The notes beneath the pieces were generated by a model. The model was given only the letters and a program-made list of their open reading frames with translations, was not told where the DNA came from and did no database searches. A stretch of 64,000 nucleotides of DNA from Erinaceus europaeus (Eukaryota > Chordata > Mammalia > Eulipotyphla > Erinaceidae): positions 77,965,096-78,029,095 of the forward strand of contig NC_080177.1 of assembly GCF_950295315.1 (NCBI RefSeq), written 5' to 3'. Below, piece by piece: positions 42,505 through 53,039 of the stretch. The translations under genes and the position numbers were made by a program. How positions within the stretch are numbered: the stretch's first letter is position 1; each line of letters opens with the position of its first letter.

Positions 42505-42622
42505 TTACCAGAGCACTTTTCAGCTCTGGCTTATGGTGGTGCAGGGGATTGAACCTGGGGCTTTGGAGTCTCAGACATGGGAGTCTGTTTGCAGAACCAC
42601 TATGCTGTCTACCCTGCACCCA
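42505..42622 (-). mobile_element. SINE, D-type
   Basis: Reverse copy. Confidence 0.82.
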
Positions 42623-42969
42623 TTACTATTTTTGTTCCTTTTTTCCCTTCTTGTTTTACTTTATTTTGTTTTCAGGTGGAGACAGAGAAGGAGAGAGAAG
42701 GAGGGAGAGAATGAGTGTGTGGAGAAGACCAAAGCTCCAAAGCTCTGCTCAGTGTGGCGGGTCTGGGCTCGCACCTGGCCTGTGCGCATGGGGAAGCAGT
42801 GCAGTATTCAGCTGAGCTGTTCTGTTGGCCTCTTTGTGTTTTTTAGGTTTATTTTGTTGGACTTGGCAAATATGAGGTCTCAAGTTCAATTCCTGGCATC
42901 ACGTGTGCCAGAGTGATGCTGTAGTTCTTTCTCTCTCTTGTGTTTGTCAGTCTTAAAAAACAAAAACAA

Positions 42970-43205
42970 GGGGCCAGGTGGTGGCACGCCTGGTTGAGTG
43001 CACGTTACAGTGCGCAAGGACCCAGGTTCAAACCCCTGGTCCCCACCTGCAGGGAAAGCTTCTCAAGTGGTAAAGCAGGGCTGCAGGCGTCTCTCTGTCT
43101 CTCTTCCTCTCTATCATAACCTTCCCTCTCAATTTCTGGCTGTCTCTATCCAACAAATACTGTCTTTATTTAAAGACAGTGAAAAAATAATAATAATGAC
43201 TGTCA
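42970..43205 (+). mobile_element. SINE, C-type
   Basis: Ends in a (CAA)n run; a partial B-type precedes it (42850-42955). Confidence 0.8.
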
Positions 43206-43550
43206 ACAACAACAACAACAACAACAACAAAATGGCTGTCCTCTGTCCAGGAAAGTAAAGCAGTCAGCAGAGAAGAGACTTCCCCAACTCTTCCACCTTC
43301 TTGCTGACTAGCCTGCTGGGGACATTCAGGTGAGCCAGGGATCTTTCCGTGTCAAAAGACTGCTAAGCTGAGGCTTGGTGTCTTCTCGTGCAGAGCCTGC
43401 AGAGTGGTAAGGAGGCCCTGTTACCCGAGTGTGGCCACTGGGAAGCTAAGCAAGTAGCCACTAGGGGGCCTCCTGGGCTTGGAAGGGCTGCCTTGGGTGC
43501 TCTTTCTTTCTTTGAACAAATTTATTGAATTTATTTATGGAATAATCACC
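43206..43550. other. Unique intronic segment with a CTCF-like motif
   Basis: No repeat is recognised. CCACTAGGGGGC at 43458-43469 is a strong CTCF core match. Confidence 0.5.
43458..43469 (+). promoter_or_regulatory. Candidate CTCF site
   Basis: CCACTAGGGGGC fits the 12-base CTCF core; the next two bases (CT) fit less well. Confidence 0.45.
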
Positions 43551-43552
43551 TT

Positions 43553-43845
43553 TTTAATATTTATTTATTCATTCATTCATTCCCTTTTGCTGCCCTTGTT
43601 GTTTTACTGTTGTAGTTATTATTGACGTCGTTGTTGTTGGATAGGACAGAGAGAACTGGAGAGAGGAGGGGAAGACAGAGAGGGGGAGACAAAGACAGAC
43701 ACCTGCAGACCTGCTGCACCACCTGTGAAGCGACTCCCCTGCAGGTTTATTTTGTAACCTCCGGGGGCTCGAACCGGGATCCTTGTGCCAGTCCTTGTGT
43801 TTTGCGTTACCTGCAGTTAACCCGCTGCGCTACCACCCAGCTCCT
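43553..43845 (-). mobile_element. SINE, A-type with a foreign patch
   Basis: The usual GTGGGGAGC between GCAG and CGGGGGCTCG is replaced by sequence at 43746-43760. Confidence 0.88.
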
Positions 43846-43885
43846 GTTCCTTTATTTTTCTTTCTTCTTCTTTTTTTCTTCTTTT

Positions 43886-44075
43886 CCTCCAGGGTTGTTG
43901 CTGGGGCTTGGTGCCTACACTATAAATCCACAGCTCTTAATGGCCACTTTTTCCATTTTTGTTGTTGGATAGGACAGAGAGAAATGGAGAGAGGAGGGGA
44001 AGACAGAGAGGGGGAGAGGAAGATAGACACCTGCAGACCTACTTCACCGCCTGTGAAGTGACTCCCCTGCAGGTG

Positions 44076-44128
<53 letters not shown>

Positions 44129-44240
44129 CGCGCGCGCGCGCACGCGCGCGCGCACCTAGAACCAGGATCCTTGAGGGATCCTTGCACTTTACACTCTGTG
44201 TGCTTAACCTGGTGCGCCTGGTGCGCCCCCGCCCGGCCCC
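43886..44240 (-). mobile_element. SINE, A-long with (TG)n(CG)n
   Basis: The dinucleotide tract replaces part of the head. Confidence 0.85.
44077..44156. repeat. (TG)n followed by (CG)n
   Basis: About 22 TG units run directly into about 15 CG units, with one A, replacing the middle of a SINE. Confidence 0.95.
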
Positions 44241-44559
44241 TTGGGTGCTTTCTCTAGCCTGCATTCACTGAGACCTCTGGTGGGGCTTGTATTGAGAAGA
44301 CTATTCCTTTAAGAAGACCATTATGTTGCTTGGCTTGGCCGCTTTGTTTGTGTATGGTCCCAGAATAGTGTGACTCAAAATACTGGGACTGGCTTTTTTT
44401 TTTTTTTTTTTCTTCTCCTTCAAATTGGCTAAGAGAAATTATTCTAGCAAGATTCAGCAATAAAAAAATAGCAGCAGATATTTCCATTTGTGTAGTAATC
44501 ATTCACCACAAACTGGCTTGCTGGCCTACCCTGTTTGTGTTTTTCTTACCTTTTCTTTC

Positions 44560-44918
44560 TTTTTTTTTTTAAATTTATTAATTCCCTTTTGTTGCCTTTG
44601 TTGTTTTATTGTTGTAGTTCTTATTATTGTTGTTACTGATGTCGTCATTGTTGGGTAGGACAGAGAGAAATGGAGAGAGGAAGGGAAGACAGAGAGGAGG
44701 AGAGAAAGACAGACACCTGCAGACCTGCTTCACCACCTGTGAAGCGACTCCCCTGCAGGTGGGGAGCCGAGAAAGACAGACACCTGCAGACCTGCTTCAC
44801 CACCTGTGAAGCGACTCCCCTGCAGGTGGGGAGCCGGGGGCTCGAACCGGGATCCTTATGCCGGTCCTTGTGCTTTGCGCCACGTGCGCTTAACCCGCTG
44901 TGCTACCGCCTGACTCCC
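44560..44918 (-). mobile_element. SINE, A-type with a 67-bp duplication
   Basis: Otherwise full length. 44241-44555 shows nothing recognised. Confidence 0.92.
44704..44837 (-). repeat. Perfect 67-bp tandem duplication inside a SINE
   Basis: Units 44704-44770 and 44771-44837 both run from GAAAGACAGACACC to GTGGGGAGCCG and cover the B-box-bearing part of the SINE head. Confidence 0.9.
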
Positions 44919-44995
44919 AGGGCTAAGCATCTTAGAAATTATGACTCTTACCCATTTTTCTTTTCAAATGGCCAAATTTAAAATGTATGGGTTGG

Positions 44996-45195
44996 GGCCA
45001 GGCGGCGGCATGCCTGGTTGAGTGCACACGTTACAGCACAAGGACACAGGCTCAAGTCCCTAGTCCTCACCTCAGGGGAAAGCTCCACAGGTGGTGTAGC
45101 AGGACTGCAGGGGTCCGTCTCTTTACCTCTCTGCCTCCTCGGCCCCTCTCAATGTCTCTGCGTCTCTATTCACTAATAAAGAAAAAAAGGAAAAG
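44996..45195 (+). mobile_element. SINE, C-type
   Basis: Full length. Confidence 0.78.
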
Positions 45196-45355
45196 AAAAA
45201 AGCTCTTTCTCATATGTATAAATGAAATAAATACTTTTTTAAAAAGTGTGTGGACTAATTCTGTTATTATGGTTAATTTAGTTAGCCCTTTGGCAAGTTC
45301 TGGTTGTGAATTTATTTACTCTCGGCTCATAGGTGCCACATAAGAGAAATAATAG

Positions 45356-45545
45356 AGGCCAGGCAGTGGCCACCGGGTTGAGCACACAAGTGGCAGTCTG
45401 CGGGGACCCAAGTTGAAGCTCTTCGTTCCCATTGTGAGTGGTAGAGCAGTGTTGGAGGCCTCTCATCTGCCCCTCTCTCTCTCTCCTTATCTCCTCTTTC
45501 CCGCTCAATTTCTCTCTCTGTATCCAAAATAATTAAATAAAATAT
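45356..45545 (+). mobile_element. SINE, C-type
   Basis: Tail runs into the L1 fragment. Confidence 0.72.
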
Positions 45546-45670
45546 TTTTAATTTCTTTATTGAGGAATTAATGTTTTACATTCAATAGTAAATACACTAG
45601 TTTGTACATGCATCACATTTCCCAGTTTCCCATATAAATACAATCCCCACTAGGTCCTCTGTCCTCTGTC
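45546..45670 (-). mobile_element. LINE-1 3' UTR fragment
   Basis: About 125 bp match the terminal 3' UTR seen at 48345-48480, including GGAATTAATGTTTTACATTC on the plus strand. It is followed directly by the last 50 bp of an A-type SINE. Confidence 0.75.
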
Positions 45671-45774
45671 CTTGCACTTTGCACCATGTGCACTTAACCT
45701 GCTATGCTACCGCCTGGCCCCCGATTTATTTATTTTTATAAGAAAGGAGAATGAGTTTGAAAGAGAATGAGAGT

Positions 45775-45915
45775 AGTACGGGAGGTAGTACAGTAGACAA
45801 GGCACTGGACTCTCAAGCGTGAGGTTCTGAGTTCAGTCCCCAACAGCACATGTACCAGAGTGATGTCTGGTTCTTTCTCCTATCTTTCTCATTAATAAAT
45901 ATTTAAAAAAACATA
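45775..45915 (+). mobile_element. SINE, B-type
   Basis: GGGAGGTAGTACAGTAGACA head. Confidence 0.8.
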
Positions 45916-45927
45916 TTAAGAGAGAGA

Positions 45928-46046
45928 ATGGAGGTAGATAACATAATGGTTATTCAAAGAGACTCAGGCCTGAGACTCCAAAGTCCCCGGTTCAATCCCC
46001 TGCACCACCGCCATAAACCAGAGCTGATCAGTGCTCTAGTAAAAAA
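45928..46046 (+). mobile_element. SINE, D-type
   Basis: GGAGGTAGATAACATAATGG head. 46047-46390 holds only a decayed reverse E-like copy. Confidence 0.8.
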
Positions 46047-46390
46047 AGAGAGCGAATGAGAGACACTAGAGTATTACTGAACTCTGGCCAGTGCTCAAAC
46101 CTTGGGGCTCAGGCTTGTTAGTCCTGCTACAGAGCTATCTCCTTGTCCTATTTTATTTTATTTCAAAATTATATGTATACATATCTGTAAAAGTATATAG
46201 TTTTTCTGGGAATGTGCCTATTCCCCAATATATCAACTTGACACATGTGACAGTGGAAAATAGTCACTAGGAATCAAAAACCCCACTATTTTGTTCAAAT
46301 AATCGTAGCCCCTCCCCCCCCATTTTAACGCCTTTTAAGTATATATAATATGTTACTTTGAGGAAGCTGATTTCCTACTTAAAAACTTTC

Positions 46391-46655
46391 CCTGGGTGGT
46401 AGCACAGCGGGTTAAGCACAGGTGGCGTGGTGGTTCGAGCCCCGGCTCCCTACCTGCAGGGGAGTCGCTTCACAGGCGGTGAAGCAGGTCTGCAGGTGTC
46501 TGTCTTCCTCTCCTCCCTCCCCCGTCTCTCCCTCCTCTCTCCATTTCTCTCTGTCCTATCCAATGACGACGACATCAATAACAACGACAATAATAACTAC
46601 AACAACAATAAAAAACAAGGTCAACAAAAGGGAGTAAATAAATATTAAAAAAAAC
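46391..46655 (+). mobile_element. SINE, A-type
   Basis: Head shortened. Confidence 0.85.
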
Positions 46656-46672
46656 CAAAAACAACTTTACCT

Positions 46673-46949
46673 GGGGGCCAGGTGATGGCGCACTGGGTCA
46701 AGTGCCCATAGTATGAGGCACCTAGACCCGCATGAGGATCCCAGTTCAAGTCCCCGGGATCCCCCCCTGCAGGGGGAGTTGCTTTAAAAATGATGTAGCA
46801 GGCCTGCCGGTGTCTGACTTTCTCTCCTCCTCTCTGTCTTCCCCATCTCTCTCAATTTCTCTCTGTCCTGTCCAATAAAATGGAAAAAATGGCCTCCAGG
46901 AGCCGTGGATTCGTAATGCCGGCACTGAACCCCAGCAGTGACCCTGGAG

Positions 46950-46995
<46 letters not shown>
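46673..46995 (+). mobile_element. SINE, A-long, ends in (CA)n
   Basis: Complete head, with a shortened tail before the module. Confidence 0.82.
46952..46993. repeat. (CA)n microsatellite
   Basis: A CA run at the 3' module of an A-long SINE. Confidence 0.9.
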
Positions 46996-47276
46996 TTTAT
47001 TTTTATTTTATTATTTTGGATAGAGATAGACAGAAGGATGGTCTGGGAGGTGGCATAGTGATAAAGCTTTGGACTCTCAAACATGAGGTCCTGAGTTCGA
47101 TCCCTGGCAGCACAAGTGCCAGAGTGATGCCTCTGTGAGAGAGAGAGAGAAAGGAGGAAGAGGAAGATAGGGGAGACACCTGCTACACTGCTTCACTACT
47201 TGTGAAGTTTCCCCTTGCAGGTGGGGACTTGGGGCTTTAACTGGGGCTTTAACCAGGTGAGCCACCACCTGACCCC
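46996..47276 (-). mobile_element. SINE, C-type, split by a B-type
   Basis: B-type insert at about 47038-47148. Confidence 0.7.
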
Positions 47277-47319
47277 AATTTAACATTCTCTCTTCGATGA
47301 TGACTCTTTTCCTGAACTT

Positions 47320-47720
47320 CACATTTTTAATTAATTGATTTATTTCTTACTATTTAATAATGATCAAGACCACAGGATAAAAGGGGTACAATTCTACACA
47401 ATTCCTGCCACCAGAGTTCTGTGTCCCATTTTCTCCATTGGAAGCTTCCCTATTCTTTATCCCTCTGGGATCATGGACCCAGGGTCATTATGGGGTGCAG
47501 AGGTGGGAGGTCTGTCTTCTGTCATTGCTTCTCCACTGGACATGGGTGTTGACAGGTGGATCCATACTCCCAGCCTGTTTCTATCTTTCCCTGTGGGGCA
47601 GGGCTCTGGGGAGGCGGGGTTCCAGGTTACAATGGTGAGGTTGTCTGTCCAGTAAAGTCAGGTTGGTGTCATGATAACATCTGCAACTTGGTGGCTGAAA
47701 AAGCATTAACATATAAAGCA
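47320..47720 (-). mobile_element. Lineage repeat X
   Basis: Reverse-orientation relative of 20525-20990. Shared landmarks include CCACCAGAGTTCTGTGTCCC and CCACTGGACATGGGTGTTG on the plus strand. Confidence 0.6.
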
Positions 47721-47721
47721 G

Positions 47722-47955
47722 AGGGAGTTGGGTGGTAGCACAGCGGGTTAAGCACAGGTGGCACAAAGCACAAGGACTGACGTAAGGATCCCGGTTTGAG
47801 CCCCATGAAGCAGGTCTACAGGTGTCTGTCTTTCCCCCTCTCTGTCTTCCCCTCCTCTCTCCATTTCTCTGTCCTATCCAACAACAACAATAAAACAACA
47901 GGGGCAACAAAAAGGGAATAACTAAATAAAATATTAAAAAAGATTTAAAGCAAAA
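47722..47955 (+). mobile_element. SINE, A-type, internally deleted
   Basis: Deleted between GAGCCCC and ATGAAGCAGG. Confidence 0.85.
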
Positions 47956-48109
47956 CTTCACATTTTGACTGTGGGCGTCAGCCTATCTGAGGACTGAGGA
48001 GGTGAGAGCCTTGTTCTCTGTAGAAAGAGCCTTGAGGACAGAATCCCAGGATCTGGGGCGGGTGTTATGCTCACAGCTGTGGACTCAATACCTTTGTTCA
48101 TCTTTTTTT

Positions 48110-48263
48110 ATTTTTAAAAAATTATTTGTTCATGAAGAAGACAGGCAGAGAGAGAGAGAGAACCAGACATCATCACTCTGGTACATGTGCTGCCGGGGAT
48201 TGAACTCAGGACCTCATGGTTGAGAATCCAATGCTCTATACACTGTGCCACCTCCCAGACCAC
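48110..48263 (-). mobile_element. SINE, B-type
   Basis: Reverse copy. Confidence 0.85.
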
Positions 48264-48339
48264 ATTTATTTTTTTCTTTCTTGTTTCTTTTCTTTCTTTT
48301 TTTTTTTTTATTTGACTGAATTTTATTTTTATTTTATAT

Positions 48340-49660
48340 TTTTAAATTTCTTTATTGGAGAATTAATGTTTTATATTCAGCAGTAAATACAATAGTTTGT
48401 ACATGCATAACATTTCCCAGTTTTCCATATAACAATACAACCCCCACTAGGTCGTCTGTCATCTTTCTTGGACCTGTATTCTTCCCCCCCCCCCACCCCA
48501 GAGCCTTTTTTAAAAAATTTATTTCTTTATTGGGGAATTAATGTTTTACATTCAACAGTAAATACAATAGTTTGTACATGCATAACATTCCCCAGTTTCC
48601 CATTTAACAATACAACCCCCACTATGTCATTTATCATCCTTCATGGACCTGTATTCTCCCCACCCACCCACCCCAGAGTCTTTTACTTTGGGGTGATATG
48701 CCAATTCCAGTTCAGGTTCCACTTGTGTTTTCTTTTCTGATCTTATTTTTCAACTTCTGCCTGAGTGAGATCATCCCATACTCATCCTTCTGTTTCTGAC
48801 TTATTTCACTTAACATGAATTTTTCCAGGTCCATCCAAGATCGGTTGAAAACAGTGAAGTCACCATTTTTTATAACTGAGTGGTATTCTATTGTGTATCT
48901 AGATCACAACTTGTTCAGCCACTCATCTGTTGTTGGACACCTGGGTTGCTTCCAGGTTTTGGCTATTACAGATTGTGCTGCTAATAACATATGTGTACAC
49001 AGATCTTTTTGGATGGATGTGTTGGGTTCCTTAGGCTATATCCCCAGGAGAGGAATTGCAGGGCATAGGCTAGGTCCATTTCTAGCCTTCTGAGAGTTCT
49101 CCAGACTGTTCTCCACAGAGGTTGGACCCATTGACATTCCCACCAGCAGTGCAGGAGGGTTCCTTTGACCCCACACCCTCTCCAGCATTTGCTGCTGTTA
49201 CCTTTTCTGATGTGTGACATTCTCACAGGAGTGAAGTGATATCTCATTGTTGTCTTTCTTTGTATTTCTCTGACAGTCAGAGACTTGGAGCATTTTTTCA
49301 TGTGTTTCTTGGCCTTTTGGACCTTTTGGATCTCTTCTGTGGTGAATATTCTGTCCATGTCCTCCCCCATTTTTGGATGGGGTTATTTGTTGTCTTACTG
49401 TTGAGATTTGCAAGTTCTTTATATATTCTGGTTATTAGCCTCTTGTCTGATGTATAGCATATAAAGATCTTCTCCCATTCTGTGACCGGTCTCTTGGTTT
49501 GGGTAGTGGTTTCTTTAGCTGTGCTTTTCAATTTCATGTAGTCCCATAGGTTTATGCTTGTCTTAGTCTTCTTTCTAATTGGATTCGTTTCATTGAAGAT
49601 GTCTTTAAAGTTTATGCAGAAAAGAGTTTTGCCAATATTTTCCTCTAAGTATCTTTCTTT
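48340..49660 (-). mobile_element. LINE-1 3' end (ORF2 C-terminus and 3' UTR), 5'-truncated
   Basis: The minus strand encodes the C-terminal part of an L1 ORF2 protein. Recognisable pieces include TTMRYHFTPVRM, CWRGCGVKGTLLHCWWECQW and, upstream in another frame, WEKIFICYTSDKRLITRIYKE. A frameshift near 49300-49370 splits the reading frame and the coding part is decayed. The 3' UTR occupies about 48345-48800 and contains a near-tandem duplication (48345-48507 and 48521-48686). The copy is inactive. Confidence 0.9.
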
Positions 49661-49689
49661 CTTTTTTGTTTTCTTTCTTTCTTTTTTTT

Positions 49690-49942
49690 TTTTTTTGCCT
49701 CTTGGGTATCGCCAGGGCTTGGTGCCTACACGAAAAAATTGCACTGTCCCTAGAGCCTATTTTTCCCATTTTGTTGCCCTTGTTGGATAGGACAGAGAGA
49801 ATGAGAGAGGAGAGGAAGACACTGCTTGTGAGGTGACCCCCTGCAGATTGGGAGCCAGGGCTTGAACCGGGATCCTTGCTCTGGTCCTCGAGCCTGGCGG
49901 CCCCTGTGCTCATGACCCCCTACGCTGCCACCCGCCCCCGCT
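49690..49942 (-). mobile_element. SINE, A-long, diverged
   Basis: Reverse copy that terminates the L1 segment. 49943-50219 is unique sequence flanking the tRNA. Confidence 0.75.
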
Positions 49943-50219
49943 TTGTTCCTCTTTCTCACTTGTTCATGTGTTCCTCAACTGGTTTTCCTCTCGGTATAAG
50001 GAGGGGGCAGTCCTTGGGGGCAGTTTTCTGGTGACCGCATCATTGACAAGCGCTTGCAGTGGTCGGGAAGAGCTGACTTGCCAGAGGCGGCAGCGGGGAA
50101 ACCACTGATCTCTTTCATCTCCTCGGTTCAAAGAGCGTCTGTAGCTTGGGCAGCCCACAGAAACCGTCCGGTTTTCAAAAGACCGAGACAGAGAGAAAAA
50201 GCAAACAAAAAAGCTCTCT

Positions 50220-50292
50220 CGAGCCAGGCAGGAGTCGAACCTACAGTCTTCTGATCCGTAGTCAGACGCGTTATCCATTGCGCCACTGGCCC
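50220..50292 (-). tRNA. tRNA-Arg (ACG)
   Basis: The 73-nt minus-strand sequence folds as a full cloverleaf. The acceptor GGGCCAG pairs with CTGGCTC (one G-U), and the discriminator is G. The anticodon stem TCTGA/TCAGA closes the loop CTACGGA, giving anticodon ACG. The T stem GTAGG/CCTGC has one wobble pair and encloses TTCGACT. An A box (TGGCGCAATGG) and B box (GGTTCGACTCC) are present. A T6 terminator lies 7 nt past the 3' end (plus-strand A6 at 50207-50212). It is close to human tRNA-Arg-ACG by memory, differing mainly in the T stem. It lies antisense in the large ZFYVE1 intron and, unlike the SINE heads, has intact stems. Confidence 0.95.
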
Positions 50293-50352
50293 TTCAGGGC
50301 TCTTGGCCTTGGGGTTGAAACAGATGACAAACTGCGTAGGCCACACCCTCTC

Positions 50353-50470
50353 CACTCCTCCCCTCCCCTCCCCTCCCCTCCCCTCCCCTCCCCTCCCCTC
50401 CCCTCCCCTCCCCTCCCCTCCCCTCCCCTCCCCTCCCCTCCCCTCTCCTCCCCTCCCCTCCCCTCCCCTC
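50353..50470. repeat. (CCCTC)n pentanucleotide repeat
   Basis: More than 20 CCCTC units with one CTCTC interruption. The minus strand is GAGGG repeats with clear G-quadruplex potential. It lies about 60 bp upstream of the tRNA-Arg gene. Confidence 0.95.
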
Positions 50471-50694
50471 CGGGCCCAGCGCTTGCTTGTCACTGAGCTT
50501 GGGCCTCTCTGCCCTATTTACATTTTCTGCTCATTGTTTTTCTTTCTTTTCTGCATATCGCCTTCTTTTTTCCCCGTTGGACCATAAAGTCCAGGAGGGC
50601 ACTGATTTTTCCCCCCCAATTTGATTCCATTTCTTTTGCATACAATTTAATATTTTATTTTACTCTTTTAAGTTTAATAGTGAGAGCAGAGCAC

Positions 50695-50803
50695 ATTTTT
50701 ATTTATTTTGGATAAGACAGAGAAATTGAGAGGTGAAAGGGAGATAAGGGGAAAGACAGACTCTTGCAGCCCTGCTTCACTACTCCCAAAGGTTTCCCCC
50801 CTG

Positions 50804-50844
<41 letters not shown>

Positions 50845-50930
50845 CCTCCAGGGGTGTGCATGTGTGTATGTGGTGGGGGAAGGGGTTTGAACCTAGGTCC
50901 TGACCACTTTAATGTGTACACTCACCCGCT
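50695..50930 (-). mobile_element. SINE, C-type with (TG)n
   Basis: Reverse copy. 50471-50694 is unassigned. Confidence 0.7.
50806..50840. repeat. (TG)n microsatellite
   Basis: A TG run embedded in a reverse C-type SINE. Confidence 0.85.
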
Positions 50931-50971
50931 TTTTTTTTTTTTTTTTTTCCTTCAATAGAAAAAAAGGAAGG

Positions 50972-51118
50972 TGGCCCGGGAGGTGGCACAATGATAAAGC
51001 TTTGGACTCTCAAGCATGAGGTCCCGAGTTTGATCCCTGGCAGCACATGGACCAGAGTGATGTCTGGTTCTTTCTCTCTCCTATCTTTTTCATAAATAAA
51101 TAAAATCTTAAGGAAAAA
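50972..51118 (+). mobile_element. SINE, B-type
   Basis: Full length. Confidence 0.88.
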
Positions 51119-51124
51119 AAAAAA

Positions 51125-51262
51125 AGAGAGAGAAAGGAAGGGAAGGTGTCATGGAACTTCTCCTAGTGTTGTGGTACCTCCCATGTGGTATCAGGGTTGG
51201 AACCCAGGGCCTTGCACTTGATAAGGCAGGTACTTTACTGGGTGAGCTACCTCCCATCCTCT
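51125..51262 (-). mobile_element. SINE, E-type
   Basis: Reverse; GGGTTGGAACCCAGGGCC. 51263-51585 is mostly unassigned. Confidence 0.4.
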
Positions 51263-51589
51263 TGCTAATTGTACTTAATATTTTCATGTGGCTCTGGAAT
51301 GAGCAGAGCCTCAAACATGCATGATATTTTCAAATAGCCTCCCTGATAATTAATTTTTTTTAATTCTGTATTCCTTACTTTTGGAGGAGGGAAGGAGTGA
51401 GTAGAGAGACAGCACAGCATCTGTTTATCACCCATGGAACTCCCTTGACATGTCTGGGGTGTTCTGGATGGTGTCAGACTTCAGCACAGCAAGGCGTGTG
51501 CCCCATCAGGTAAACCATCTCCCAGAGGTAACTTTTTTATCCCGTCATCTGTCATCAAGAGGCTTCACCACTTAGGGCCAACTTTTTTT

Positions 51590-51706
51590 TTTTTTTTAAA
51601 TCAGAGAGCACTAGCTTATGGTGGCTCAGGGGATTGAATCTGGGACTTTGCGGCCTCAACCATGAGTCTCTTTGCATAACCATTATGCTATCTACTCCCA
51701 CCCTTG
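51590..51706 (-). mobile_element. SINE, D-type
   Basis: Reverse copy. 51707-52060 shows no clear feature. Confidence 0.75.
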
Positions 51707-52189
51707 GGCCAACTTTTTCAGATGTTGGTGGTGGTGTATATGAAGTCAGCACAGCACTGAAGCTTCCTCCAAGGTGCTGGGGGCTGTGCTAGAACCCAGA
51801 TCAGATCTCTTGCATGGCACAACAAACCACTATCCTGGGAGCTATTTTGCCAGTCTGAAACTAGCCATTCAAAGTGACCAATTCAGTGGCATTTAGTTCC
51901 TTCACAGTGTTGTATGATTGCTACCTCGATCCAGTTCTAAAACATTTTCATCACGATGGAAGAAAACCGTACACCTGCTAAACCGGGCATTCTAGTTTTT
52001 TGTACAACATTTATTTCCCAACTGTAAACAGAATAGATTTAGAGTCAGATGTATCTTGTCCAATAGAACTCACACGTTACCATGCTCAAGGATCTGGGTT
52101 CAAGCTTCCAGTCATTGCATGGGAGCAACATGTGAAGGGAAAGCTTCCTGAGTGATAGAATGGTGCTGTGGTGTCTCTCCTTTTCTGAG

Positions 52190-52195
52190 AGAGAG

Positions 52196-52230
<35 letters not shown>
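52190..52230. repeat. (GA)n microsatellite
   Basis: A GA run in a reverse, diverged SINE. Confidence 0.85.
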
Positions 52231-52232
<2 letters not shown>

Positions 52233-52384
52233 CAGGCAGACGCCAGTACTGATGCTTTCTTCAGTGTGGTGAGGGCCAGGCTTGACCCTGGGTTGTGCCA
52301 TGGTGAATCAGTACACTATCCAAGTGGGCTATTTCACCGGATCTTGCCATCACTTTTTTCTAAGTTTTACCAAACTTAAGTAAG

Positions 52385-52525
52385 CCTTGGGCTGGGGAGA
52401 TAGCATAACGGTTCTGCAAAAGACTTTCATGCATAAAGCTTCACAGCCCCAGGTTCAATCCCTAGCACCCCTATAAGCCAGGGCTGAGCAGTGCTCTGGC
52501 AAATTAAAGAAATAAAAAATGTATA
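52385..52525 (+). mobile_element. SINE, D-type
   Basis: GGCTGGGGAGATAGCATAAC head. Confidence 0.78.
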
Positions 52526-52559
52526 AAATAACAAAGTTTAAATATACAGTGTCTTCCAC

Positions 52560-52630
52560 ATAGGAAAGTTAAATAACTTCTTGTAGTTTTGTCCAAAGTC
52601 AGTAAGTAGACAGTAGAAGCCGTCATGATA
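52560..52630 (-). mobile_element. Possible MIR fragment
   Basis: GTTAAATAACTTCTTGTAG and the following CCAAAGTCAGTAAGTAGACA look like a diverged reverse MIR core. Confidence 0.4.
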
Positions 52631-52839
52631 CTGCTACGCAGCTTCCTCTCTCAGAGAAAAATATTGATACTGGTAATGCCTAGTCATTGTGTGCTGATTC
52701 ATTCATCTGTTTGACAAAGGCTTACTGTCAGAACCTGTGCTAGGGTCTCTGTAGTGGAGAGCTGTCACTCAGCATAGAATGCCTCCTGCCTGGATGGAAA
52801 AATGTTACAGGGGTGCTGGGTTGAGAATGACTAGTTTGA

Positions 52840-52941
52840 GCAGCTAGGGAGGTGTCATGTAGGTAGAATTCTGGACTTCCAAGCATGAGGTTCTGAGTTC
52901 AGACCTTCACACCACATATACCAGAGTGATACTCTTGTGTC

Positions 52942-52972
<31 letters not shown>

Positions 52973-53035
52973 TTTCTGTGTGTGTGAGTGTGTGCGCCTG
53001 CCTCCCTCACTCTTTGTGAAATAAATAAATTTAAA
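52840..53035 (+). mobile_element. SINE, B-type, with (CT)n/(TG)n expansion
   Basis: Dinucleotide runs occupy the usual CT-rich region. Confidence 0.65.
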
Positions 53036-53039
53036 TTTA

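Noticed and set aside
48981..49744. A functional reverse-transcriptase gene
   Set aside because: The L1 ORF2 piece lacks its N-terminal and catalytic parts and is frameshifted.
50353..50470. CRISPR-like array
   Set aside because: It is a pentanucleotide repeat without spacers, in a mammalian genome.
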